Source: Alistipes sp.
Lineage (GTDB): Bacteria; Bacteroidota; Bacteroidia; Bacteroidales; Rikenellaceae
Reading direction: 5' to 3'
Assembly (NCBI GenBank): GCA_020026335.1
Contig: JAHHQO010000001.1
Location: forward strand, 265,629 to 329,628
Length of the DNA: 64,000 bases
Shown: piece after piece, positions 16,276 through 24,977 of the stretch
Position numbering within the stretch: position 1 is the stretch's first letter
Layout of the letters: each line of letters opens with the position of its first letter
Notes under the pieces: generated by a model
The model's database searches: none
What the model was told of the DNA's origin: nothing
The model's input: the letters and a program-made list of their open reading frames with translations, nothing else
Made by a program: the position numbers and the translations under genes

Positions 16276-16749
16276 GTGAAAAATAGATTGTTAAAAGGTC
16301 TGACACTTCTGGTGGGAGTGTTGTGTGCCGTGGAGGTGGAAGCACAGTCCATCGAGACATTCAAGAGCCATCTGGCTCAACCCGTCACTTCATCATCGAG
16401 TGCCCGCATGGCCAAGGTGACGGTCACCGAGTACGGTACGGCGGCAACGGCGGTGACCAAGGCGGCGCGCCAGTCGGTGCAGCCGGCTTATAAGGGCTAT
16501 CGTGTCTGCATCTTTGTCGATAACGGTGCGCAGGCGCGTGGCGAAGCGGTGGCTGCCAAGGAACTCTTCGAGGAGAATTTCCCCGATGTGGAGGTCTACA
16601 TGGCCTACGAAAATCCCTACTTCCGCGTGACGGTGGGCAACTGCCTCACGGCCGAGGAGGCGATTATCCTCAAGGGACGTGTTGCGGCGGTCTTCCCCAA
16701 GGCCTTCCCCAAGACGGAGACCCTCTCGCTGTCGGACTTCGTGAAGTAA
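16276..16749 (+). CDS. Secreted SPOR-domain protein
   Basis: 157 aa with a GTG start directly after the preceding stop. A signal peptide (about 1-25) is followed by a linker and a C-terminal SPOR domain (about 72-150: YKGYRVCIFVDNGAQARGEA, then YENPYFRVTVGNC). SPOR domains bind denuded peptidoglycan strands. Last gene of the operon; a strong bidirectional terminator follows. Confidence 0.85.
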   Translation: MKNRLLKGLTLLVGVLCAVEVEAQSIETFKSHLAQPVTSSSSARMAKVTVTEYGTAATAVTKAARQSVQPAYKGYRVCIFVDNGAQARGEAVAAKELFEENFPDVEVYMAYENPYFRVTVGNCLTAEEAIILKGRVAAVFPKAFPKTETLSLSDFVK

Positions 16750-16779
16750 GCGACCTTTCGGCAGAACCATAAACGATAA

Positions 16780-16814
16780 AAAGGCGGTGTTACCCATTCG
16801 GTAACACCGCCTTT
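16780..16814. terminator. Bidirectional terminator between convergent genes
   Basis: A perfect 15-bp stem (16780-16794 with 16800-16814, arm AAAGGCGGTGTTACC) with a 5-nt loop sits between the SPOR gene and the GH109-type gene, which converge on it. Confidence 0.9.
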
Positions 16815-16835
16815 GTTGTGGATATGGCCCTGCGA

Positions 16836-18236
16836 TTAGTGCGCGAGCATGGCGTGGTGGTAGCCATCGACCTTGTTCCAGTCACCGCGGGTGAAGTCGG
16901 GGAAGGCTACGGGGGCACTGTTGTGCTCCAGCGACATGGCACTCAAAGCACCGATGCACGACCACTCGGCAGCGTCATAGACGTCCTGGTCGAGGGGCAG
17001 ACCGTGGTGCAGACAGTAAATCAGACGGTAGTCCATGATGAAGTCCATACCGCCGTGACCGCCTACTTCCTTGGCTTTCTCCTCGATTTCGAGGACGATG
17101 GGGTGCTTGTACTGCTCCATGAGCTGCATACGGGTCACCTCGGGAACGAAGCCGTGTGCCGACAAATCCTCATGGTTGGCAACGCCCGATGCGGCGAGTG
17201 TCTTCGGCTCGAAGGCGAAACCCTCGACGGGGTACTTGTTGGCGAAGCCCTCGGTACCGGTCACCTGATAAAGACGGTTGTAGGGGCGGGGAGTATAGAC
17301 ATTGTGCTGCAACTCGATGGTGCGACCCTGCTCGGTCTTGATGAGGGTGTGGGTGTGGTCACCGTTGGCGAAGGTCTCGGCGTTCATCACGCGCTTGGCG
17401 GTCTTCAGACCGTTGACCGACTTGGTGTCCATCGACACGAGGTAGTTCATCTTGTCGCCACGGTGGATGTCGAACAGCTGGCAGACGGGGCCGAGTCCGT
17501 GGGTGGCGTAAACATCACCGCGGTGTGCCTGATTGAATTTGAGTCGCCAGTTGCCCTGATAAGCCTCCCAGAAGGGGTCGAGGTTGTGGATATAGGCACC
17601 TTCGGCATGGAGCAGCTCGCCAAACAGACCGTGCTTTGCCATGTTGAGGGTGGTCAGCTCGAAGAAGTCATAGACGCAGTTTTCGAGCATCATGCAGTGT
17701 CGCTGGGTCTTCTCTGCGGTATTGACCAGCGCCCAGCACTCGTCCAGCGAGGTGGCAGCGGGAACCTCCACAGCCACGTGCTTGCCATGCTCCATGGCGA
17801 AGACCGCCATCTCGACATGATTCTGCCAGGGGGTGCAGATGTAGACCAAATCGATGTCATCGCGCTGGCAAAGCTCCTTCCAGCCCTCCTCGCCGCTGTA
17901 ACCCGATGCTGTGGGGAGCGAGCGGTTTTTGAGAATCTGCTGTGACTTCTCGACATTCTCGGGCAGCAGGTCGCAGAGTGCCTTGATTTCTACATTGTCG
18001 AGGTAGGTGAAGCGGTGAACGGCACTCGGACCGCGCATACCCAAACCGATGAAACCGACTCTTACATTATCAATGGGGGCTACTCGCAATCCCAAAACCG
18101 ACTGTTGGCCGGTTTCGCGTGCCGGGGTGTCGAATACGATTACACCATCGACAACGCTCCAACCCTTGTCTTCCTGGCACGATGAGAACATCACACCGAC
18201 AAGCAGCGAGAGGAGTATAAAACAGATTTTTTTCAT
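16836..18236 (-). CDS. Glycoside hydrolase family 109 type lipoprotein (alpha-N-acetylgalactosaminidase-like)
   Basis: 466 aa. The lipoprotein signal ends at Cys20 (GVMFSSC). A Rossmann NAD-binding motif follows (VRVGFIGLGMRGPSAVHRF), then the Gfo/Idh/MocA block AVEVPAATSLDECW and the GH109-like sequences CMMLENCVYDFFELTTLNMA and THGLGPVCQLFDIHRGD. GH109 enzymes cleave alpha-GalNAc (for example blood group A antigen or mucin) using bound NAD+. The surface location suits glycan foraging. A plain oxidoreductase is possible but the conserved blocks favour GH109. Confidence 0.85.
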   Translation of the reverse strand: MKKICFILLSLLVGVMFSSCQEDKGWSVVDGVIVFDTPARETGQQSVLGLRVAPIDNVRVGFIGLGMRGPSAVHRFTYLDNVEIKALCDLLPENVEKSQQILKNRSLPTASGYSGEEGWKELCQRDDIDLVYICTPWQNHVEMAVFAMEHGKHVAVEVPAATSLDECWALVNTAEKTQRHCMMLENCVYDFFELTTLNMAKHGLFGELLHAEGAYIHNLDPFWEAYQGNWRLKFNQAHRGDVYATHGLGPVCQLFDIHRGDKMNYLVSMDTKSVNGLKTAKRVMNAETFANGDHTHTLIKTEQGRTIELQHNVYTPRPYNRLYQVTGTEGFANKYPVEGFAFEPKTLAASGVANHEDLSAHGFVPEVTRMQLMEQYKHPIVLEIEEKAKEVGGHGGMDFIMDYRLIYCLHHGLPLDQDVYDAAEWSCIGALSAMSLEHNSAPVAFPDFTRGDWNKVDGYHHAMLAH

Positions 18237-18621
18237 TGTGGAATGATTTTAAAGTGGAATGAATATAGGTTATCACTACAAAGGTAGAGATTTCTCTCAT
18301 AAAATCGGAGTCCGTGATGAATTTTATGAATTTTTGTCCGCCGTGACTCCGTGGCGCAGTGTCGGTTGGCGGAGCGGGGGCGCATCGGCGAATGGGAAGC
18401 GGGTGTCGGCGAGTGGGGGACAGGTCGGAGTGAGGCTGTCAGCTGTCGGAGGGGGCGGTCGCGGACAGGGCGCGGGGAGGGGCAGGTACAACAGCTCCGC
18501 GCCACGCAGGTGTGTCATCGCTCCGCTGTGGCAACTAAGGCGAAAGGTGTTGAATACAAGTGGAGAAATATTTTGATATGTCGGCTCGAATGTGTAGTTT
18601 TGCAGAATAAAATGCGCACGT
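18237..18621. other. Divergent intergenic region with G-rich filler
   Basis: 385 bases between divergent genes. It holds a minus-strand -7 box TACCTTTG (18279-18286) for the GH109-type gene and a full plus-strand promoter at 18572-18602. The middle (about 18345-18495) is G-rich, low complexity and has no supported gene. Confidence 0.6.
18572..18602 (+). promoter_or_regulatory. Promoter of lnt
   Basis: TTTG (18572-18575), a 19-nt spacer and TAGTTTTG (18595-18602) match the Bacteroidetes consensus; the lnt ATG is 19 nt downstream. Confidence 0.8.
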
Positions 18622-20214
18622 ATGTTTCGTAGAATAGCTGCGGTAATACTCTCTGTGATACTGCTCTCTTCGGGATGGCTCTCCCTGACGGGTCTGACTC
18701 TCCCGGTGGCACTTGTCCCTCTGTTGTGGATCAGCTCCTCGTACGGTGACTCTCGCAAAGATTGGTGGAGGGTTTTCGGATGGGCGGCTCTCACATTCGC
18801 TCTATGGAACATCTCCACCATCTGGTGGATATGGGGCGCGACTCCCGTGGGTCCCGTGGCGGCCACTCTGGCCTCGACCTTTCTCAACATGATAGCCTTC
18901 ATGGTCTATCACACCATCTCCAAAAAAGCACATACGGCACTGGCCTACACCGCTCTGGTGTCGTCGTGGATAGCCACCGAGTACTGGTACACGGTGGGCG
19001 AATTTTCGTGGCCGTGGCTCATCTTGGGTAACGGCTTCTCGCACGATGTGTGGGCGGTGCAGTGGTACGAATATACGGGTGTCTTCGGCGGCTCGCTGTG
19101 GGTGCTGGTCGCCAACCTCTTCTTCTTCGAGGTGCTGAAACACCGCCACGAATGTCGCCGCTACATCGCCGCCGGCGTGTGGGTGGTGGTGCCCCTGCTC
19201 TTTTCGCTGGTGCTGTGGCACAAGTGGAAACCCGTCGAGGGGGGCGAGTCGCTGCGTGTGAGCGTGGTGCAACCCAATGTCGATTGCTACGACAAGTTCC
19301 ACGGTGACGATGCATGGCAGATTGACAACATCAAAGCCCTTCTGAAAGAGACTCCCCGAAATACGGATTTGATTCTTCTTCCCGAAACCGCCCTGCCGGG
19401 CTACTATTGGGAACCCTCGCTGTCGTATCAGCCCGGAGGACGCCGCGCGGCGGTGTGGGACGAGCTGGCGGCACAGCTGGCTGCCGACCACCCCGAAGCC
19501 CTGCTGGTGACGGGTACCAATGTGTTGCGCCGCTACGAGGCGGGAGGACAGACCGCCACGGCACGCAAAAACCGCTGGGACGGCTCCTATTACGATATAT
19601 ATAACAGTGCCGTGGGCATCGACTCGGCGGCGCGCTGGCAGATACACCGCAAGGGTCGTCTGGTCATCGGCGTGGAGAAAACCCCGCTACCGTGGCTGTT
19701 CGAGAAGCTCGAATTTCTGGTCATCGACCTCGGCGGCACACTCGGACAAATCGGTGTGGGGCAGAGCGGTACGACATTCACCCACAAGGGGGTGAAGTTC
19801 TCGCCGGCCATCTGCTACGAAGGTCTCTACGGTGACTACTACGGCGACTTCGTGCGCCACGGTGCACAGCTGATGACCATCATCTCCAACGACGGCTGGT
19901 GGGGCGACACGCCCGGCTACCGCCACCTGTTCACCCTCTCGCGCCTGCGTGCCATCGAGCACCGCCGTGCCATTGCACGCTCCGCCAATACGGGTCGTTC
20001 GGGATTTATCTCCGCGCGTGGCGACATCGTGGGTGAGACCCTCGGTTGGAAGGAGCGCGGCGTGCTGACCGGGGAGGTGAAGTGCCACGACGAAGTGACC
20101 TTCTACACCCGCTATGGCGACTACATCGGTCGCATCTCGCAGCTGGTCATGTTGCTGTCGATACTCTACTATGTGGCGTACCGCGCCAAGAAGAAAAACT
20201 ATCTGGTAGAATAG
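18622..20214 (+). CDS. lnt: Apolipoprotein N-acyltransferase
   Basis: 530 aa. Several N-terminal membrane helices (about 5-205) precede a nitrilase-like domain. The catalytic triad blocks are visible: Glu in LLPETALPGYY, Lys in the VIGVEKTPL region, and Cys in AICYEGLYGDY. The enzyme adds the third acyl chain to lipoproteins in the inner membrane. A final hydrophobic helix precedes the basic C-terminus. It is the first gene after a good promoter; folC follows by 31 nt. Confidence 0.95.
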   Translation: MFRRIAAVILSVILLSSGWLSLTGLTLPVALVPLLWISSSYGDSRKDWWRVFGWAALTFALWNISTIWWIWGATPVGPVAATLASTFLNMIAFMVYHTISKKAHTALAYTALVSSWIATEYWYTVGEFSWPWLILGNGFSHDVWAVQWYEYTGVFGGSLWVLVANLFFFEVLKHRHECRRYIAAGVWVVVPLLFSLVLWHKWKPVEGGESLRVSVVQPNVDCYDKFHGDDAWQIDNIKALLKETPRNTDLILLPETALPGYYWEPSLSYQPGGRRAAVWDELAAQLAADHPEALLVTGTNVLRRYEAGGQTATARKNRWDGSYYDIYNSAVGIDSAARWQIHRKGRLVIGVEKTPLPWLFEKLEFLVIDLGGTLGQIGVGQSGTTFTHKGVKFSPAICYEGLYGDYYGDFVRHGAQLMTIISNDGWWGDTPGYRHLFTLSRLRAIEHRRAIARSANTGRSGFISARGDIVGETLGWKERGVLTGEVKCHDEVTFYTRYGDYIGRISQLVMLLSILYYVAYRAKKKNYLVE

Positions 20215-20245
20215 AAAGGAACAAAAACCCTCTTCATAAAATATT

Positions 20246-21535
20246 ATGAATTACTCTCAAACACTCGATTTCTTATTCAATTCGCTCCCCTCGTATGAGG
20301 CTACGGGCGATTCGGGCTACAAACCCGGACTGGAGAACATCACCGCATTCTGCAAGCACATCGGTAATCCCCAGCGTAATTTCTTCACCATCCACGTTGC
20401 CGGCACCAACGGCAAGGGTTCGGTGTCACACATGATTGCCTCGGTGCTCAATCAGGCCGGTTACCGCACGGGTCTGTTCACCTCGCCCCACCTCAAGGAC
20501 TTCAGAGAGCGTATCCTGGTCGATGGTGAGATGATTCCCAAGCAGAAGGTCGTCAATTTCGTAGACAAGCACCACGACAAGATGGTCGATATGGGTCTGT
20601 CGTTCTTCGAGATGACCGCTGCGATGGCCTTCGACTACTTCGCACAGAGCGATGTGGAGGTGGCCGTTATCGAGACCGGTCTGGGTGGTCGTCTTGACGC
20701 TACGAACATCATTGTGCCGCTGGTGAGCATCATCACCAACATCGGTCTGGAGCATACCTCGCTGCTGGGCGACACGATTCAGAAGATTGCATCGGAGAAG
20801 GCCGGCATCATCAAGAAGAGTATTCCCGTCATCGTGGGCGAGAGCAACACCCGCTACAACGATGTTTTCGAGCAGACCGCTCACAACAACAAGTCGAGAG
20901 TCATCTATGCCGAGCAGGAGTTCAAGTGCCAGTCGCAGAAAAAGGAGGAGTGGGGACAGTCGTTCTTGCTGAAGCGTACGCGCGACGACTACAATCTGCC
21001 CGTGCCGCTCGACCTGGCAGGTGACTACCAGCTGCACAACGTGCTGACGGCCACCGCCGCCGTGGATTACCTCCACGAGGAGACACCGCTCACCATCTCG
21101 CGCCGTGCCTTTGTCGAGGGTATGCGCCACGCGGCACAGAACACCGCTTTCCAGGGTCGCTGGCAGAAGCTGGGCGACAAGCCGCTGATGATTGCCGACA
21201 CGGGTCACAACGCCCACGGCATGAAGTATGTGTCGGAGCAGCTCAAGACGCTGACCTACAAGAAGCTATACTGCGTGATGGGCTTTATGAAGGATAAGGA
21301 TTTGGCCCACATTCTGCCCCTCCTGCCCCGCGATGCACACTACATTTTCACCGCGGCGCATTCACAGCGTATGTTGCCCGCTGCCGATTTGGCACAGAAG
21401 GCTGCCATCTATGGTTTGCAGGGTGAGGCTGTGGAGACCGTTGAGGCTGCCGTTGCCAGAGCCAAAGAACTGGCCGGCGAGGACGATGCCATCTTCGTGG
21501 GCGGCAGCACCTACATCGTGGCCGAGGCCATCTAA
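20246..21535 (+). CDS. folC: Bifunctional dihydrofolate/folylpolyglutamate synthase
   Basis: 429 aa, usual length. P-loop GTNGKGSVSHMIASVL (about 53-68), Mur-ligase type central domain with TGLGGRLDATNI, and ADTGHNAHGMKY in the C-terminal domain. It adds glutamate to dihydropteroate and to reduced folates in the cytoplasm. Probably co-transcribed with lnt; a terminator follows at 21571. Confidence 0.96.
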   Translation: MNYSQTLDFLFNSLPSYEATGDSGYKPGLENITAFCKHIGNPQRNFFTIHVAGTNGKGSVSHMIASVLNQAGYRTGLFTSPHLKDFRERILVDGEMIPKQKVVNFVDKHHDKMVDMGLSFFEMTAAMAFDYFAQSDVEVAVIETGLGGRLDATNIIVPLVSIITNIGLEHTSLLGDTIQKIASEKAGIIKKSIPVIVGESNTRYNDVFEQTAHNNKSRVIYAEQEFKCQSQKKEEWGQSFLLKRTRDDYNLPVPLDLAGDYQLHNVLTATAAVDYLHEETPLTISRRAFVEGMRHAAQNTAFQGRWQKLGDKPLMIADTGHNAHGMKYVSEQLKTLTYKKLYCVMGFMKDKDLAHILPLLPRDAHYIFTAAHSQRMLPAADLAQKAAIYGLQGEAVETVEAAVARAKELAGEDDAIFVGGSTYIVAEAI

Positions 21536-21570
21536 ATCGAAAGAAAGACCCTCTTCGGAGGGCAAAAAAT

Positions 21571-21634
21571 ATCCCTTCTGCGGACTCGTGGGACTCGAAG
21601 TGAGTCACCGAAATCCTGCGGAAGGGATTTTTTT
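21571..21634 (+). terminator. Terminator after folC
   Basis: An outer stem ATCCCTTC/GAAGGGAT (21571-21578 with 21621-21628), with an inner GACTC/GAGTC pairing, is followed by seven Ts. Confidence 0.75.
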
Positions 21635-21642
21635 ATGGGCGG

Positions 21643-21939
21643 TTAAGCCTGGCCGATTTTGGGACCTGCCTCCGAGGGGTTGTGGAGGTCGATGGCGCCC
21701 ATCGTACTCTCATAGCGGCGAATGTTGTCCTGCAAGGAGGTCAGCAGTCGTTTGGCGTGCTCCGGAGTGAGTATGATACGACTCCTGACATGAGCCTTTT
21801 CCACGTTGGGAAGCACCGTCGCAAAGTCGATGATGAACTCCGAAGGGGAGTGCGATATGATGGCCAAATTGGAATATTTGCCCTGCGCTGTCTCTTCATC
21901 GATGGCGATGTCGAGACCAAATTGGTTCATCTCTGCCAT
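21643..21939 (-). CDS. DUF3467 protein
   Basis: 98 aa starting MAEMNQFGLDIAIDEE. The body follows the DUF3467 family: GKYSNLAIISHSPSEFIIDF, then HVRSRIILTPEHAKRLL. Function unknown; the family is widespread in Bacteroidetes. The frame is open further upstream, but a -7 box (TACATTTG, minus strand, 21966-21973) puts the transcript start near 21960, before only this ATG or the one three codons on, and the upstream residues are Leu/Gly/Pro-rich without family likeness. Confidence 0.85.
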   Translation of the reverse strand: MAEMNQFGLDIAIDEETAQGKYSNLAIISHSPSEFIIDFATVLPNVEKAHVRSRIILTPEHAKRLLTSLQDNIRRYESTMGAIDLHNPSEAGPKIGQA

Positions 21940-22145
21940 AATTGTTTTATCAAGATTTTGCATTACAAATGTAAGCAGAAAATTCGGTATTTGGGATATG
22001 CCTTTTCCCAAATCGGGCAAAGAGCCACCCAAATCGGGCAAAAAGTGTTGCGCACCGCTCCGTTTTGGTGTCGGAGGTTGTCGAATGCCGAATTTTTGGG
22101 CTTCATTTCGCCGATACGAATTTTCGGATATTGACTTTTTATTCG

Positions 22146-22153
22146 TACTTTTG
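22146..22153 (+). promoter_or_regulatory. -7 box of the lysE-cmk-ispH operon
   Basis: TACTTTTG, with an imperfect -33 element (TTTTC) 20 nt upstream, ends 30 nt before the LysE-family ATG. Confidence 0.6.
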
Positions 22154-22183
22154 TACGATTATAATTAACTCTGGAAACGAGAT

Positions 22184-22861
22184 ATGACATTTGATTTACT
22201 GGAAGTCCTTTTCCGAGGCATCTGCGTCGGTGTGGCGGCATCTATCACGGTAGGTCCCGTGGCGGTGTTGTGCATCCAGCGTACACTCTCCAAGAGCCGT
22301 CGTTCGGGCATCGTCTCGGGCTTTGGTGTGGCGTGTGCCGACACCTTCATGGCTATGGCGGCCTTCTTCTTCTACTCCATGTTGCAAGCTCAGATTGACA
22401 CTTATAACACCCTGTTGAGAGTCATCGGCGGCATCTTTGTCGTGATTGTCGGCGTCTACATCTATGTGCAGAACCCCGTGCCGCAAATCCGCAAGAACAG
22501 AGCCGGCAAGAGTTCCATGTGGCAGGATTTCGCTTCGATATTCGGCATCACGCTGGCCAACTTCATCATGGTTGTGCCCTATATTCTGGCGTTCTTTGCC
22601 GTCTTCAAGGTCTCGAGCGGCGATGTGCCGACCGAGGGTTTTGTGGGCTTCCTGCGTTCGGTGCTCGTCATCGTGGGCTTCTTTGGCGGTGCCGTGTCGT
22701 GGTGGACGCTGCTGGCGTGTGTCATCAACCTCTTCCGCCGCCGCTTCCGCCCCCGTCATATGCTCACCATCAATCATGTGGCAGGCCTTATCATCGGAAT
22801 CTTAGGAATTTACACCATATTATCCACTTATTTTGATATTTTCCCCAATGTCGGACACTGA
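22184..22861 (+). CDS. LysE/RhtB-family exporter
   Basis: 225 aa with six membrane helices. The N-terminal sequence GICVGVAASITVGPVAVLCI, followed by SRRSGIVSGFGVACADTF, is the LysE/RhtB signature. Members export amino acids or related metabolites; the substrate is not readable. The 3' end overlaps cmk by 14 bp, so it leads a small operon with cmk and ispH. Confidence 0.9.
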   Translation: MTFDLLEVLFRGICVGVAASITVGPVAVLCIQRTLSKSRRSGIVSGFGVACADTFMAMAAFFFYSMLQAQIDTYNTLLRVIGGIFVVIVGVYIYVQNPVPQIRKNRAGKSSMWQDFASIFGITLANFIMVVPYILAFFAVFKVSSGDVPTEGFVGFLRSVLVIVGFFGGAVSWWTLLACVINLFRRRFRPRHMLTINHVAGLIIGILGIYTILSTYFDIFPNVGH

Positions 22862-23549
22862 TAAAAAAATCGTTATCGCCGTCGATGGCTTCTCATCGTG
22901 CGGCAAAAGTACCTTCGCCAAGGCCATTGCCGCGCGTCTGGGTTACATCTTCATCGACACCGGTGCCATGTACCGTGCCGTGACCCTCTATGCCCTCGAA
23001 AAGGGTGCCATCGCAGCCGGTAAGGTCGATGCCGAGAAGGTGAATGCCCTGCTGGACGAAATCAGCATCTCATTTGTCTTCAACCCCCAACGCGGAGCCA
23101 GTGATGTCTACATCAACGGCCGTTGCGTGGAGGATAAAATCCGCACCTTCGAGGTGAGCAGTCTGGTCAGCCCCGTGAGTGCCATTCCCGAGGTGCGCCG
23201 CCGTCTGGTGGCCATGCAGCAGGAGATGGGACGCGAGCGCGGTGTGGTGATGGACGGACGCGACATCGGCACAACGGTATTCCCCGATGCCGAGTTGAAA
23301 ATCTACATGACCGCCGACCCCAAGGTGCGTGCACAGCGCCGCTATGACGAGCTGAAGGCCAAGGGTCACGATGTGACACTCGAGGAAATCGAGCGCAATG
23401 TGGTGGAGCGCGACCATGCCGACATGACCCGCGAGGTGTCGCCCCTGCGCAAGGCCGACGATGCCATTGTGCTGGACAACAGCCACATGACCGTGGAGGA
23501 GCAGATGACCTGGTTCCTCGACAAGTTGAACGAAGTGAAAACAAGATAG
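22848..23549 (+). CDS. cmk: Cytidylate kinase
   Basis: 233 aa from MSDTDKKIVIAVDG; an in-frame ATG 15 bp earlier is less likely as the family begins near this point. P-loop GFSSCGKST (14-22), DTGAMYRA (about 36-43), and DGRDIGTTVFPDAELKIYM in the central part are diagnostic. It phosphorylates CMP and dCMP. ispH follows after 4 nt. Confidence 0.95.
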   Translation: MSDTDKKIVIAVDGFSSCGKSTFAKAIAARLGYIFIDTGAMYRAVTLYALEKGAIAAGKVDAEKVNALLDEISISFVFNPQRGASDVYINGRCVEDKIRTFEVSSLVSPVSAIPEVRRRLVAMQQEMGRERGVVMDGRDIGTTVFPDAELKIYMTADPKVRAQRRYDELKAKGHDVTLEEIERNVVERDHADMTREVSPLRKADDAIVLDNSHMTVEEQMTWFLDKLNEVKTR

Positions 23550-23553
23550 AACA

Positions 23554-24414
23554 TTGCAAATCGAGATTGACGATAAATCGGGCTTCTGCTTCGGGGTGGT
23601 GAGAGCCATCGGAGAGGCGGAGAAGGCACTCGGCGAGACGGACAGGGTCTACTCGCTGGGCGACATCGTGCACAACCGCATCGAGGTGCAGCGTCTGGAG
23701 GAGATGGGACTGAAGACCGTGACCCACGAGGACATGGAGTCGCTGTCGGGCAGCCGTCTGTTCATTCGCGCACACGGTGAACCGCCCTCGACCTACCGCA
23801 AGGCCGAGGAGCTGGGTATTCGGGTCATCGATGCCACGTGTCCCGTGGTGGCGAAGTTGCAGGAGCGGGTCAAGAGAGCCTACCTCAAGATGCAGCCCGT
23901 CGAGGGTCAGGTGGTGATTCTCGGCAAGCGGGGTCACGCCGAAGTGGTGGGTCTTGCCGGTCAGGCGGACAATCATGTGGTGGTCATCGAGAAGGAGGAG
24001 GACATGGAGCAAATCGACTTCACCCGTCCCATCTACTTCCTGTCGCAGACCACGCAGAGCATCGCCCTCTTCGAGCATCTGGGCGAGGAGATGAAACGCC
24101 GTGCCTCGAACCCCTCCCAAGTGGAGATTTGCGATACCATCTGCCGTCAGGTGTCGGGGCGCGAGCAGCATTTGGCGGAGTTTGCCGCGCGTTTCGATGC
24201 CGTGTTTTTCGTCTGTGGCAAAAAATCGTCGAACGGCAAGGTGCTCTATGAGGTGTGCCGCCGCTCGAATCCCCACACCTACAACATCGAGGAGGCATCG
24301 GAAATCCGCGAGGAGTGGTTGGAGGGTGTCGAGAAGGTGGGCATCTGTGGTGCCACATCGACTCCCAAGTGGCTCATGCAGCGCGTGGCCGACCATCTGG
24401 CAGAGATGAAATAG
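23554..24414 (+). CDS. ispH: 4-hydroxy-3-methylbut-2-enyl diphosphate reductase
   Basis: 286 aa with a TTG start. The three Fe-S ligands are Cys12 (GFCFGV), Cys96 (DATCP) and Cys197 (CDTICRQ). Other marks are IRAHGEPP and CGATSTP. It makes IPP and DMAPP in the last step of the MEP pathway. The cmk-ispH pairing resembles the fused or adjacent cmk/ispH arrangement of other bacteria. Confidence 0.96.
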   Translation: MQIEIDDKSGFCFGVVRAIGEAEKALGETDRVYSLGDIVHNRIEVQRLEEMGLKTVTHEDMESLSGSRLFIRAHGEPPSTYRKAEELGIRVIDATCPVVAKLQERVKRAYLKMQPVEGQVVILGKRGHAEVVGLAGQADNHVVVIEKEEDMEQIDFTRPIYFLSQTTQSIALFEHLGEEMKRRASNPSQVEICDTICRQVSGREQHLAEFAARFDAVFFVCGKKSSNGKVLYEVCRRSNPHTYNIEEASEIREEWLEGVEKVGICGATSTPKWLMQRVADHLAEMK

Positions 24415-24503
24415 CCGACCCCGACCGCCCCAAAGCCCATGAGAGAGAATTCCCTCCTGCAACACCTCCGTTGAACAATTAGAAATCAAAAGAACCGAAA
24501 AAT

Positions 24504-24977
24504 ATGAACTACACAGTCAGAGTTTTGAAATATTTTGTCGCTTTCAGCGTTTTCTGTATGGCGATTGTGGCATTGAATCTGCTGGTGAGCAGCACACCGA
24601 TGACCCTCGATGAGTTCGTCTATGTGACTTTCCATACGCCCCGTGGCATGATGTTGCCCGTGGTGGTGGTTCTGCTCTCGCTGGTGATGCCCCGCATCGA
24701 CTTCATCACCCGACGTGTGGAGGGCGATGTGGAGGAAAACCGCACACAGATTGACAACGCCATGAAGGCTTCGGGTTTCGAGTATGTCGAGACCCGTGAC
24801 GAACAGCTCATCTACCACGCTTCGAGCTTCCTCACCAAGCTGATGTTGCTCTGGGACGATGAGATGAAGGTGTCGCAATACGGACAATGGATTGAGGTAT
24901 CGGGAAAAAGACGCGCGGTGGCTCGTATCGTCTACCGTCTGGACTCCTACCTCGGAATGTTGAGAAGAGATGAATAA
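24504..24977 (+). CDS. Membrane protein of unknown function upstream of the S41 protease
   Basis: 157 aa. Two N-terminal membrane helices (about 8-30 and 47-66) precede a soluble alpha/beta part (about 70-157) with the sequence FEYVETRDEQLIYHAS. No family recognised. The last 8 bp overlap the S41 protease gene, so it is co-translated with it. Confidence 0.8.
   Translation: MNYTVRVLKYFVAFSVFCMAIVALNLLVSSTPMTLDEFVYVTFHTPRGMMLPVVVVLLSLVMPRIDFITRRVEGDVEENRTQIDNAMKASGFEYVETRDEQLIYHASSFLTKLMLLWDDEMKVSQYGQWIEVSGKRRAVARIVYRLDSYLGMLRRDE

Noticed and set aside
16818..17945. 375-codon plus-strand open frame
   Set aside because: Antisense to the GH109-type gene; no start signal and no recognisable product.
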